Source: Nitratireductor sp. XY-223 (GTDB taxonomy: Bacteria; Pseudomonadota; Alphaproteobacteria; Rhizobiales; Rhizobiaceae). Taken from it: a stretch of 64,000 nt of DNA. Where the stretch lies: assembly GCF_004959855.1 (NCBI RefSeq), contig NZ_SPNT01000001.1, positions 620,001 through 684,000 of the forward strand. Direction: 5' to 3'. A model generated the notes under the pieces. That model worked only from the letters and a program-made list of their open reading frames with translations. It was not told where the DNA came from and made no database searches. The position numbers and the translations under genes were made by a program. This document shows, in pieces, positions 26,305-34,651 of the stretch (position 1 is the stretch's first letter; every line of letters starts with the position of its first letter).

Positions 26305-27870
26305 TCAGTTCACGTTCACCCAGCGCAGGATGAAGAAATTGTCCGGCCGCTGCGTGAGCTCGACATTGCCGCCTGTGCCCCACACCAGGGGCTGGACATA
26401 GAGCGGCACATAGACCGTCTCGTCCTGCAGGATCCCCGCCACCTCGTCGAGCATCGCCTGGCGCTTGGCGTCGTCGATCTCGGACTGGATCATCGGCAAT
26501 AGCTCGTCGACCCGTGCATTGGAGTAGCCGCCGAAATTCCAGGACCCCAGCTTCTTCTCGGTGTTCGGCGTGGTGACCAGGAAACGGATCGGATGCTCGG
26601 CGTCGAAAGTGCCGGGCGACCAGCCGAGCAGATACATGTCGTAATTGTCGGCGCGCAGCTCCGGCCAGTAATTGCGGACCGGCATGGCATCGAGCTCGGC
26701 GGTGAGACCGATCTGCGCCAGCATGCCGACAACCGCCTGGCAAACGGCCTCGTCGTTGAGATAGCGGTCGTTCGGACATTTCAGCCCGAAGGAAAAGCCG
26801 TCGCTGTAGCCGGCTTCCGCGAGCAGGGCCTTGGCGCCCTCGACATCATAGGACGGCCTGTCTGTGTTGGCGGTCGAATATCCCCGCATGGCGGGGCTCA
26901 CCAGCTGGCTGGCGGGCTCGGCGTTGCCGCGCATGATGGTGGCAAGGATGGCGTCGACATTGATCGCCTTGGCAACCGCCTCGCGGACCCGCGGATCCTT
27001 GAACGGATTGGGCTTGCCGGCGTCGCCGGTGTATTTGAGAGCATCGGCCTCATGGCCGAATCCCAGCATGATGACGCGCGCCTCGATGCCTTGCAGGACC
27101 TTGAGGTCGTCGCGTGCCTTCAGGCGCTCGGCGTCCTGGATCGGCACCGGGTTGATCATGTCGACATCGCCCGAAAGCAGCGCCGCCACCGCAGTCGCCG
27201 GATTCTGGATCGGCGTGAACTCGGCGCGTGTCACATTGTGCTCGGCCTCGCCCCACCAGCCGTCGAAGGGTACGAGCACCGTCTTCAGCCCGGGCTGACG
27301 CTCGGACAGCATGAATGCGCCAGTGCCATTGGCATTGAGCGTTGCGAAATTTCCGTTCTCCTTGTCCGGGCGCTCGGTGCCGTTGCCGGCCGCCCAGCCG
27401 GAATCCATGATCATCCAGTTGGCAATCGAGTCCGGGAAGATCGGATTGGGCTGCTTCGTCATGATGTCGACGGTGTAGTCATCGACGACGATCACCTCCG
27501 AAACGGGCGCGAACCAGGAAGACACGTCCGATTCCTCGCTGGAGGCGCGCTCGTAGGAGAACTTCACATCCTCGGCGGTGAAATCCGCCCCGTCATGGAA
27601 CTTGACGCCCTCGCGAAGCTTGAAGCGCCATCCTTCGCCGTTGCCGATCGGCTCCCAGCTCACTGCGAGCGACGGCTCGATGCGCATGTCCTTGTCGCGG
27701 CGGACGAGGCCTTCATAGACATTGTTCAGGAAACCGAGCACCGGCGCGGAGCTGACCGCGTGGGGGTCCATCGTCTGCGGGTCGGTCACGGATGCCCAGC
27801 GAAACGTCTCGGCCTGTGCCGCCGTTCCCGCAAGGGCGAATAGGAGAGATCCCAAAATCAGTCGCTTCAT
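26305..27870 (-). CDS. Peptide/nickel-type ABC substrate-binding protein
   Basis: A 521-residue SBP_bac_5 family protein with a Sec signal peptide (MKRLILGSLLFALAGTAAQA, cleavage before ETFRW). The body has family landmarks such as DPQTMDPHAVSS, LAVSWEPIG, GWRFKLREGVKFHDG and the AFMLSERQPGLKTVLVPF region. Ligands of the family range over peptides, glycosides, opines and polyamines. Context with a glutamine-synthetase-like ligase suggests a nitrogenous compound. The start at 27870 is chosen at the signal peptide; the frame opens 26 codons earlier. The 244 bases downstream of the ligase gene (27871-28114) hold only its promoter region. Confidence 0.9.
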   Translation of the reverse strand: MKRLILGSLLFALAGTAAQAETFRWASVTDPQTMDPHAVSSAPVLGFLNNVYEGLVRRDKDMRIEPSLAVSWEPIGNGEGWRFKLREGVKFHDGADFTAEDVKFSYERASSEESDVSSWFAPVSEVIVVDDYTVDIMTKQPNPIFPDSIANWMIMDSGWAAGNGTERPDKENGNFATLNANGTGAFMLSERQPGLKTVLVPFDGWWGEAEHNVTRAEFTPIQNPATAVAALLSGDVDMINPVPIQDAERLKARDDLKVLQGIEARVIMLGFGHEADALKYTGDAGKPNPFKDPRVREAVAKAINVDAILATIMRGNAEPASQLVSPAMRGYSTANTDRPSYDVEGAKALLAEAGYSDGFSFGLKCPNDRYLNDEAVCQAVVGMLAQIGLTAELDAMPVRNYWPELRADNYDMYLLGWSPGTFDAEHPIRFLVTTPNTEKKLGSWNFGGYSNARVDELLPMIQSEIDDAKRQAMLDEVAGILQDETVYVPLYVQPLVWGTGGNVELTQRPDNFFILRWVNVN

Positions 27871-28114
27871 GTTTTCCAGTCCTTTTATCCTGGCCAATCC
27901 GGGTTCTGTTCCGAACTCGAGGCGCTTGGAGCGAACAGGTTTACCCACAGGCCGTTACCCTGGTGGCGCCGCCGACGCCGGCCAGAATCCCGGAACGCCG
28001 CGGCTGGTGCCGGTCTCGTGTCTTTGACTTCTGATTGGTCGCACCGGAGAAACATTATGATTGTCGCTACCGGAACCGCAAGGGCCGATGCACGCGGCCC
28101 GCATCATTGTGAGG

Positions 28115-29428
28115 TCAATACGCCGTCTCGTAGGCGTCGCAGATTTCGGCCTCTGTCTTGCCCTCGAGAAAGGCGATCTCACCCGTCTTGTGCTTGGCAT
28201 AGACATCGGCGAATTCGGTCGAGAACCAGTCACTGACGATATCGGCCTCGCTGAAGGCGCGGAGCGCTTCCTCAAGGGTGGCAGGCAGGTGCACAAGGTT
28301 CTTTTGCTTCAACTCTTCGGCGGACAACAGCGAGACGTCCTCCTCCGTTGCGTCGGGAATATTCAGCGCTTCCTCGATGCCCTGAACGCCGGCATGGACA
28401 ATGGCCGCAAGCGCCAGGTAGGGGCTTGCAGCCGCATCGGCGGCGCGGAACTCGAAATTGAACTGATCGGCGACGCCGATGTCGCTCATTTCCGACACCG
28501 GGCAGATCCGGACGGCTGCCTCCCGGTCACGCATGCCGAGATTGTTGAAGGCGGCGCTCCAGCGGTGCGGCGTGAGCCGTGTATAGGAGACGACGCTCGG
28601 AGCGGTGAGTGCGACGATCCGGTCGAGATATTTCAGGATACCGGCGATGAAGCGGCCCGCCGGTTCGCTCAGCCCGTGCTTGCCGTTCGGATCATAGGTG
28701 ACCGGTTCTCCAGCGCCGTCGCGCAGGCTGAGGTGCATGTGAACGCCGTTGCCGACGCCCGCCGGATCGCGCAGCGGCGTAAAGCTCGCCTGTTTGCCGG
28801 TCCGCTCGGCGGTGACGTAGACCAGTTCGCGCAGGATCGCCGCATGATCGGCGATGGCGACCCCGTCTACCGAGCCCATGGTGACCTCGTACTGGTCCGC
28901 CCCGTATTCCTTCATGAACGTGTCGGGTTTCAGTCCGGCGCTGCGCATGGCCGCGAGCAGTTTCTCGCCAAGGGAGCGCTGCAACCTGAACCCGGATGCG
29001 GTGTAGGCGCTTCCGACCGGGCAGCCGCCGTCCTTGAGGTGGAATTCATGCTCGAAGGCGCCGTGCAGCGTCATGCCGGTCACCCGCTTGAGGCGGTCGA
29101 GCGCACCCTTGAGAAGCGATCGCGTGCAACATTCCCAAGGCCGCCCGTCTGTGTGCACTATGTCGCCGAACACGAACTGTTCCGCGGGTAGGCCGTCCTG
29201 ATAGTCGAGGCTCACCCGCGTTTCCGGCGCCGGTATCAGGACGAGATCGCCAAGCGCCCCGTAAGGGCTCTCCGCGATTGCGCCGAAGCAGGTGATCTGG
29301 ACATTGGTCGGCGTCCAGCCGATACCTCGTTTCTGGCGTTTCTCGAACTGGTCCTGCGGGAAGGCCTTGCCACGCACCTTGCCGGCGAAATCGCTTGTGC
29401 AAGCCAGTATCAACGGTTCCGATTTCAT
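28115..29428 (-). CDS. Glutamine synthetase family gamma-glutamyl ligase
   Basis: A 437-residue GS-fold enzyme. Catalytic-domain patterns are FEHEFHL (metal-binding glutamates), GADQYEVTM, GNGVHMHLSL (catalytic histidine) and GMRDREAAVRI. They differ from GlnA as in the gamma-glutamyl-polyamine, ethanolamide or anilide synthetases. Such ligases add glutamate to an amine at the first step of its breakdown. The start overlaps the stop of the RpiR gene (ATGA), so the regulator and enzyme are translated together. The substrate is not identified. Confidence 0.85.
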   Translation of the reverse strand: MKSEPLILACTSDFAGKVRGKAFPQDQFEKRQKRGIGWTPTNVQITCFGAIAESPYGALGDLVLIPAPETRVSLDYQDGLPAEQFVFGDIVHTDGRPWECCTRSLLKGALDRLKRVTGMTLHGAFEHEFHLKDGGCPVGSAYTASGFRLQRSLGEKLLAAMRSAGLKPDTFMKEYGADQYEVTMGSVDGVAIADHAAILRELVYVTAERTGKQASFTPLRDPAGVGNGVHMHLSLRDGAGEPVTYDPNGKHGLSEPAGRFIAGILKYLDRIVALTAPSVVSYTRLTPHRWSAAFNNLGMRDREAAVRICPVSEMSDIGVADQFNFEFRAADAAASPYLALAAIVHAGVQGIEEALNIPDATEEDVSLLSAEELKQKNLVHLPATLEEALRAFSEADIVSDWFSTEFADVYAKHKTGEIAFLEGKTEAEICDAYETAY

Positions 29429-30306
29429 TTCCTGGTATCCTTGATGCCGTCGTGGGCGGCGGTGCCCGGTTGTTCCAGCCTTGCGTCGTCCCACTGTTCG
29501 ATGCGTTTGCGGGTCGCGTTCCAATCCTGCTCGGATATCTTCACGATCATTGCTTCTGCCAGTGTGAACGCGCTGACCTGTCCGTCCCAGGCCGTGCCGA
29601 TCTCCGTCGGTACGGCGAGGACGTGAGCGGCGTGGTGCGATGCCGGGGTCAGCCAGCGATCGGTGATGACGACGATCTGGGCATGCCGCTTTTCCGAGAT
29701 GATTCTAGCAAGCTCCGTCAGGCTAGACTGATAGCGCCGAAAGTCCAGCAGGATCAGCACGTCCTGCTTGCGCATCCGCATAATGTAATCGGGCCACAGC
29801 TCCGGATTGGACGGGATGTGGTAAATGCGTCCCCTGATCTGTCGCAGATGCATCGACAACATGGCGGCGATGCTGTCGCTCATGCGCCCGCCGATGAGGA
29901 AAACGTTACGGCCGGAATCGCCCACCAGCTCACACACTTCGTCAAACTGAAGCTGGGCAACGCCGGCGGCCATTTCCTGAACCTGCTTGGCGATCCGTTC
30001 GGCGTAGTCGGCGAGAAAGCGGCCGGGTTGCGCGGGATTTTCGGTCAATTTGAGGTCGACCGGGGAGCGATGACTCTCCTTCAGCTCTCCGATCAGGCGA
30101 CGCTGAAATTCCTGGTATCCGCTGCAGCCGACCTTTGTGACAAACCGGGTGATCGACGGGGCGCTGACCCCGGTCACTTGGGCCAGTTCCTGAATTGTCT
30201 GCAGTCCTGCAAACGGATAGTCGGCGAGCACGACGCTGGCGACCTTGCGTTCGCTGGATGTCAGATGCGGCCCGATTTCCTCGATTTTGTCCCGTAGATG
30301 GATCAT
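29425..30306 (-). CDS. RpiR-family transcriptional regulator
   Basis: A 293-residue regulator with an N-terminal HTH_6 domain (about 1-75, VTGVSAPSITRFVTKVG as the recognition part). A C-terminal SIS (sugar isomerase-like) domain follows (about 125-260, VFLIGGRMSDSIAA). RpiR proteins usually sense phosphosugars, but several control amino acid or amine catabolism. It probably regulates its own operon and the divergent hydrolase through the inverted repeat at 30358-30383. Confidence 0.88.
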   Translation of the reverse strand: MIHLRDKIEEIGPHLTSSERKVASVVLADYPFAGLQTIQELAQVTGVSAPSITRFVTKVGCSGYQEFQRRLIGELKESHRSPVDLKLTENPAQPGRFLADYAERIAKQVQEMAAGVAQLQFDEVCELVGDSGRNVFLIGGRMSDSIAAMLSMHLRQIRGRIYHIPSNPELWPDYIMRMRKQDVLILLDFRRYQSSLTELARIISEKRHAQIVVITDRWLTPASHHAAHVLAVPTEIGTAWDGQVSAFTLAEAMIVKISEQDWNATRKRIEQWDDARLEQPGTAAHDGIKDTRK

Positions 30307-30357
30307 AATTCACAATCGGTTCTTGTCTGGCACGCATAATCGACTATGAAAAAAATT

Positions 30358-30383
30358 TGTCAATATGAAGTATTCAATTGACA
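30358..30383. promoter_or_regulatory. Inverted repeat in divergent rpiR / hydrolase promoter
   Basis: TGTCAAT (30358-30364) and ATTGACA (30377-30383) form a perfect 7-bp inverted repeat with a 12-base spacer, flanked by GAAAAA and TTTTTC on its two sides. It lies between the two divergent start codons (30306 and 30457) and is the best candidate for the RpiR operator. Confidence 0.45.
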
Positions 30384-30456
30384 TTGATCGAATTTTTCAG
30401 ATCAGATGGTGGCCGTGCCGTATGCATGCGGCCCTCGTGAAACAGAAGGTTGAACC

Positions 30457-31107
30457 ATGAACCCGCCAACAGCGCTCAGCCGTGATTTGCCGCTTCGCGC
30501 CGAGCAGTCCGCACTGTTGTTCATCGACGTGCAGAATTTCTGCGTTCGTCGTGAGGGCGGCGAATTCAAGGATGCGTCCGATGCGGAAATTGCAGGCAAA
30601 TACGGATATTTTTTCGATCAGCTGAAAAACACGGCGATACCGAATATGCAACGGCTGCAAAGCGCCTTTCGCGACGCCGGGATCGAAGTGCTCTACACGA
30701 CGATCGAGAGCCTGACCAAGGACGGCAGGGATCGAAGCCTGGACTACAAGATCACCGGCTTCAACGTGCCCAGGGGCTCGTGGGACGGTCGCGTGATCGA
30801 CGAGATCGAGCCCGGCGAGGACGAGATCGTCCTGCCGAAATCCTCATCCAGCGTGTTCGTGTCAACCCACATCGACTACATCCTGCGCAACCTGGGTGTG
30901 CGCCAGCTCGTCATCAGCGGACTGATTACCGATCAGTGTGTCGAAAGCGCCGTTCGCGATGCCTGCGATCCCGGATATCTGGTGACCCTGGTCACCGATG
31001 CCTGCACCACTTACAGCCAGGAACGGCACGACAACTCGCTCGGCGCCATTGCCGGCTATTGCAGACAGACAGACACCCGGTCCCTGATCGCGGAAATCGG
31101 GCAATAG
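30457..31107 (+). CDS. Isochorismatase-family cysteine hydrolase
   Basis: A 216-residue hydrolase with the amidohydrolase triad Asp24 (FIDVQ), Lys128 (LPKSSSS) and Cys161 (ITDQCVES), preceded by the usual cis-peptide segment. Members hydrolyse N-carbamoyl compounds, ureidoacrylate, biuret or nicotinamide, releasing ammonia. It is transcribed divergently from rpiR, so it is probably part of the same nitrogen-compound pathway. AGAAGG lies 7 bases before the ATG. Confidence 0.88.
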   Translation: MNPPTALSRDLPLRAEQSALLFIDVQNFCVRREGGEFKDASDAEIAGKYGYFFDQLKNTAIPNMQRLQSAFRDAGIEVLYTTIESLTKDGRDRSLDYKITGFNVPRGSWDGRVIDEIEPGEDEIVLPKSSSSVFVSTHIDYILRNLGVRQLVISGLITDQCVESAVRDACDPGYLVTLVTDACTTYSQERHDNSLGAIAGYCRQTDTRSLIAEIGQ

Positions 31108-31188
31108 TCCCGACTAGGAGCGCCGTTTCCGCAGTCTTGCCGACCGCTAAATATTGAAAATCAAACGGCGTTCGCTATATGTTCACTG

Positions 31189-31356
31189 ATGAACGCTAGA
31201 GCGAACACGGAACGGGAAATTGTCGAGGAACACATCAAGGTGGAGCAAAAGCGCCGCCGCTGCCTGATGTGCGGTGAGATGTTCGACAGTTTCGGCCCCG
31301 GCAACCGCATCTGCAAGAAATGCAAGTCCAAGCAGGCCTGGCGGAGCGGGGCGTAG
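31189..31356 (+). CDS. Small zinc-ribbon protein (55 residues)
   Basis: An open frame of 55 codons starting ATGAACGCT. The predicted protein is basic with two C-x2-C pairs, CLMCGEMF and CKKCKSK, spaced 15 residues apart (GPGNRIC between them), a likely zinc ribbon. Small proteins of this kind occur widely in Rhizobiales, without known function. No good Shine-Dalgarno sequence is seen; the ATG at 31179 is in another frame. It lies in the interval between the hydrolase and pcm genes and ends 173 bases before pcm. Confidence 0.6.
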   Translation: MNARANTEREIVEEHIKVEQKRRRCLMCGEMFDSFGPGNRICKKCKSKQAWRSGA

Positions 31357-31529
31357 CCGTGCGGTTTCGGCGATCGATCCAGCCTTTGCCCTGAACACGA
31401 TTCAACACGAAAAATGATGCTGATGCCCCGGGATGTCCGGCCGACCGGCCAGGGGGTTGCGTGAAAATTCGCCTAACGTCAATCATATGGCAGATTCGAG
31501 TGCGATGATTGCGTTCGACAGGCTTGCCG

Positions 31530-32204
31530 ATGACCGATTTTGACGCCCAGCGAAGACGCATGGTTGCGGAGCAGATCCGCGGCCGCGGCGTGCGCGACGA
31601 ACTGGTCTTGTCGGCCATGGAAAAGGTTCGCCGCGAGGCTTTCGTTGCGGAGCAGTTCGGTTTCCTGGCCTACGAGGACAGCCCGCTGCCCATCGGCGAG
31701 GGGCAGACCATCTCGCAGCCCTACATGGTGGCCTTCATGATCGAGGCGCTGGCGCTGAAGGGCGGGGAGAGGGTGCTCGAAATCGGCGCCGGATCCGGAT
31801 ATGCCGCGGCCCTCCTGGCCGAGATCGCCGGCGAGGTCTACGCCATCGAGCGTATTGGCCAACTGGCGGAAAGGGCGGCTTCCATCATCGCCAGCCAGGG
31901 TTACGGCAATGTCCACGTGCTTCACGCGGACGGCACGCGCGGATGGGACGCCCATGCGCCGTTCGATGCCATCCTTGTCTCGGCGGGCGCTCCGGACATC
32001 CCCGCCACGTTGAAGGGACAACTGGCCGCGGGCGGTCGACTGGTGGTTCCCGTCGGGGGGCACCGCAGGGCACAGGAACTCATCCGGCTCACCCGGCGCA
32101 CGGACACCCAGTTCGAACGGGAAGTCCTCGCGGATGTCCGTTTCGTCCCGCTGATCGGCGAAGAGGGCTGGGACGCACCGACGGCGGGGATGGTGCTGAA
32201 ATAG
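31530..32204 (+). CDS. pcm: Protein-L-isoaspartate O-methyltransferase
   Basis: A 224-residue SAM-dependent enzyme that starts repair of isoaspartyl residues in damaged proteins. It has the family N-terminus (MVAEQIRGRGVRD), GQTISQPYMVAFMIE, the SAM motif VLEIGAGSGYAAALL and the C-terminal LIGEEGWDAP. The start at 31530 matches the family; an upstream in-frame start at 31509 is not needed. The gene lies alone, convergent with the OsmC gene. Confidence 0.9.
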   Translation: MTDFDAQRRRMVAEQIRGRGVRDELVLSAMEKVRREAFVAEQFGFLAYEDSPLPIGEGQTISQPYMVAFMIEALALKGGERVLEIGAGSGYAAALLAEIAGEVYAIERIGQLAERAASIIASQGYGNVHVLHADGTRGWDAHAPFDAILVSAGAPDIPATLKGQLAAGGRLVVPVGGHRRAQELIRLTRRTDTQFEREVLADVRFVPLIGEEGWDAPTAGMVLK

Positions 32205-32272
32205 GATTCACCGGCCGGTCCGGAACGCTTCCGTTGCCGTTGTCATCGAACTCGGCGAACTTCTGCCCACAC

Positions 32273-33487
32273 TCAGGCGGCCTGGCTTTTGGGTGTCACC
32301 TTCACCTTCGCCTTGAGGTCCGTGCGGCAGAACGCATGCAGGAAACAGGTCTGCTCCGCCATGTCGAGACACAGGCGCGCATAATCGTCATCCTCGCCGG
32401 AGGCCAGGTAACAATGGGTCTCCAGCGGGTCGGCCTCGCCGGCCTTGCCGGTTCCGCCGGAAGCGCCACCCAAAGTTGCATGGAAGTCCTGCAGGATACG
32501 ATACTCGTCAAGCGGTTTCTTGACGATCTTCGCGTAGCGGCCGAACTGCGTCATGAAGCAGAAGCCGACGCCGGCGGCGATGTAGGAGATGGCGTCGGGC
32601 GCGCGCCCCTTGCCGCCGTTTTCCGGCGCTTCCTCGCTCAGGAACCGGAAGATCGAACCATGCGGATTGTAAAGGTGCTGCTCTATCTCCTTCATGCCGT
32701 CCGGGCGCAGGCGGCAAATGACCTTGACGTGCAACCTGCGGTCCTGGTGCTCCGTCAGCGAGCCGCCGGCAAGGGTGGTCGTCTCCTCCGTTTTCGGCGT
32801 CATGCGGCCGGTGTGGACGATCAGGTCCGTCCATTCGCCGCCGGCCACTGCGGCCGCATCGAATTTGTCTCCGGGATCCGGCAGCGTTGGGCCGTCGACG
32901 GGCAGTGCCTTGCCCGTTCCGATGTCACGGTCATTATGCACCAGCGTGAAAAGGCTCTCCTTCTTGCCGCGCATCAGCCCGTTGAGCGGCGAGGCCGCGA
33001 CGGCGTCGTAGATCAGGCTGGTCAGCGTTTCCTTGTCGGCGTCGGCGTCGATCACCGCTTCAAGGTCGATGTTCTTTGCACCGCCGGTCATGGTTCCCTT
33101 CAGCGCCGAGCCCTTCATGGTGTAATAGTTGTCCTGGATGAGCGTGAGGTCGCTGATCGCGATGCCGCGTATTTCTGCCAGCGCCAGGATCTCGTTCATG
33201 TAGCTGCAGACCATGCCGGTCGACAGGAAGGAAAGCGGGCAGGGCGCGAAGTCGTGGCCGTCCAGATAGGCGCCTTCGTCCGAGGCCAGGCGCCACACCT
33301 TGCCGGTCCTGTCCGAAGCGACGAGCGCTTCCTTCTGCATGACGGTCAGGGAGCGGACTGCAAGACGGATCGCTTCACCCCGGTCGCTGCGGATCGCTGG
33401 CGGCTCGAAGCCGATTTCCCGGGGATTGACGACTTCGAAAAACAACGGTTTTCCAGTGGCTTGAAGGACGTTCGGATCCTTTGGCAT
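32273..33487 (-). CDS. OsmC-like protein with two tandem OsmC units
   Basis: A 404-residue protein with two OsmC-type segments (about residues 30-165 and 230-390). The first contains APCPLSFLSTGM, the usual active-cysteine region, and the second GVGFCFMTQF, aligned to the same place. Single OsmC proteins are about 140 residues and detoxify organic hydroperoxides, usually with a Cys pair. A fused tandem with one Cys visible per unit may have a different role. The start at 33487 follows a strong GGGAGGA; the frame opens earlier without support. Confidence 0.78.
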   Translation of the reverse strand: MPKDPNVLQATGKPLFFEVVNPREIGFEPPAIRSDRGEAIRLAVRSLTVMQKEALVASDRTGKVWRLASDEGAYLDGHDFAPCPLSFLSTGMVCSYMNEILALAEIRGIAISDLTLIQDNYYTMKGSALKGTMTGGAKNIDLEAVIDADADKETLTSLIYDAVAASPLNGLMRGKKESLFTLVHNDRDIGTGKALPVDGPTLPDPGDKFDAAAVAGGEWTDLIVHTGRMTPKTEETTTLAGGSLTEHQDRRLHVKVICRLRPDGMKEIEQHLYNPHGSIFRFLSEEAPENGGKGRAPDAISYIAAGVGFCFMTQFGRYAKIVKKPLDEYRILQDFHATLGGASGGTGKAGEADPLETHCYLASGEDDDYARLCLDMAEQTCFLHAFCRTDLKAKVKVTPKSQAA

Positions 33488-33644
33488 GTTCGAATTCCTC
33501 CCGGATACGATTTTGGCAAACGATAGTGCCAAGGCGTCAAATTGCAACAGGAGGGGCGGCTGACAATGCAGCCGGGGCTCAAGGCGTGACCGAATTTCAG
33601 GCAAGAATTCCAGCCATGCGACAACGCAATACGGCACCCGGACT

Positions 33645-34517
33645 TCACGGCCAGTCGGCGAAATTCACCGTAGCGGCGGGCGTGTCGGATTCGCGGTTTT
33701 CCAGGCACCATCTCCGGTAGGCCGCCGGCGGCATTCCGGCGTGCCCCTTGAAGAACCGGCTGAAGTGTCCTGGGTCCCTGAAGCCGAGCTGGCCGGACAC
33801 CTGCTCGGTCGTCATCGCCGTGTTTTCCAGCATGAGGCGGGCCTCGTGAATCACCCGTTCCGTTATCAGCACGCTGGGCGCGCGCTCCAGATGCCGGGTG
33901 CAGATGTCGTGAAGGCGGTCCGGTGAGATGCCGATCTCGGCCGCGTAACGGCTTATCGGCCAGCGCTCGCGGAAATGGGTTTCCATCAACTGCCTGAAGT
34001 GCTGAAGAACGCGGGCCGTCTTGCCGATGTTCTTTGCGACGGCCGCATGGTCGGTGGCGTGGCGCATGAGATGGACGAGGATTGTCCGGACCTGCGCCTC
34101 GATTATCACCAGCGATCCGATCTGCATGCGTGCGGCCTCCCGCAGGATGACGTTGAAGGCGTTTTGCGCGTCGGCAAGCGCCGCATCGCCCGGTTCGAGA
34201 TGGACGGTGATCTGGCGATCGGACAGGAGCCTGAGTTCCGTTGCCTCCGCGCCGTGCCCGATGGCGTGGGAAAGCACCTCGTGGGTCACCGCAAAATGCG
34301 CACCGACGCTTCCCGCCGAGATCTTCAGCGATTTGTCGTCGGACCAGGGCACCCAGGCAAGGCTCGTTGCGCTGACATGCGTTTCGTCCGCATGCGACAG
34401 GATCAGCCCGGAGCCGGAGGTCAGCAGGATGCCGCGCCAACTGCGCTCGTGATGTCGCGCGGGCAGGGTGAAAACCCTGTCATGCAGCGCGCAATCGATA
34501 TTTTCCGCCCTGAACAT
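33645..34517 (-). CDS. AraC-family transcriptional regulator
   Basis: A regulator of about 290 residues with an N-terminal cupin-like sensing part (1-130) and a C-terminal double HTH (about 190-285: ISRYAAEIGISPDRLHDIC and VSGQLGFRDPGHFSRFFK). A longer start at 34538 is possible. It is transcribed divergently from the aldehyde dehydrogenase/Liv transporter operon across 134 bases, so it probably controls that operon. The sensed ligand is unknown. Confidence 0.87.
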   Translation of the reverse strand: MFRAENIDCALHDRVFTLPARHHERSWRGILLTSGSGLILSHADETHVSATSLAWVPWSDDKSLKISAGSVGAHFAVTHEVLSHAIGHGAEATELRLLSDRQITVHLEPGDAALADAQNAFNVILREAARMQIGSLVIIEAQVRTILVHLMRHATDHAAVAKNIGKTARVLQHFRQLMETHFRERWPISRYAAEIGISPDRLHDICTRHLERAPSVLITERVIHEARLMLENTAMTTEQVSGQLGFRDPGHFSRFFKGHAGMPPAAYRRWCLENRESDTPAATVNFADWP

Positions 34518-34651
34518 GGTGCCGTCCGATGCCTCCAAACAGCGCTATGCTTCCCGAACATTGACCAGAAACATACAATAACATGCCAGAAAATTACATT
34601 ATATAGCTCATTTTCGTCTGCTTTGCTTAGTCTCGGGAGGAGAATACGGTC

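Noticed and set aside
30328-30342. TGGCACGCATAATCG resembling a sigma-54 promoter before the RpiR/hydrolase pair
   Set aside because: The -24 half is good but the -12 half (TTGC) is absent, and the spacing to either start does not help.
31179-31200. Alternative ATG for the small zinc-ribbon gene
   Set aside because: It is out of frame with the C-x2-C coding sequence and hits an early stop.
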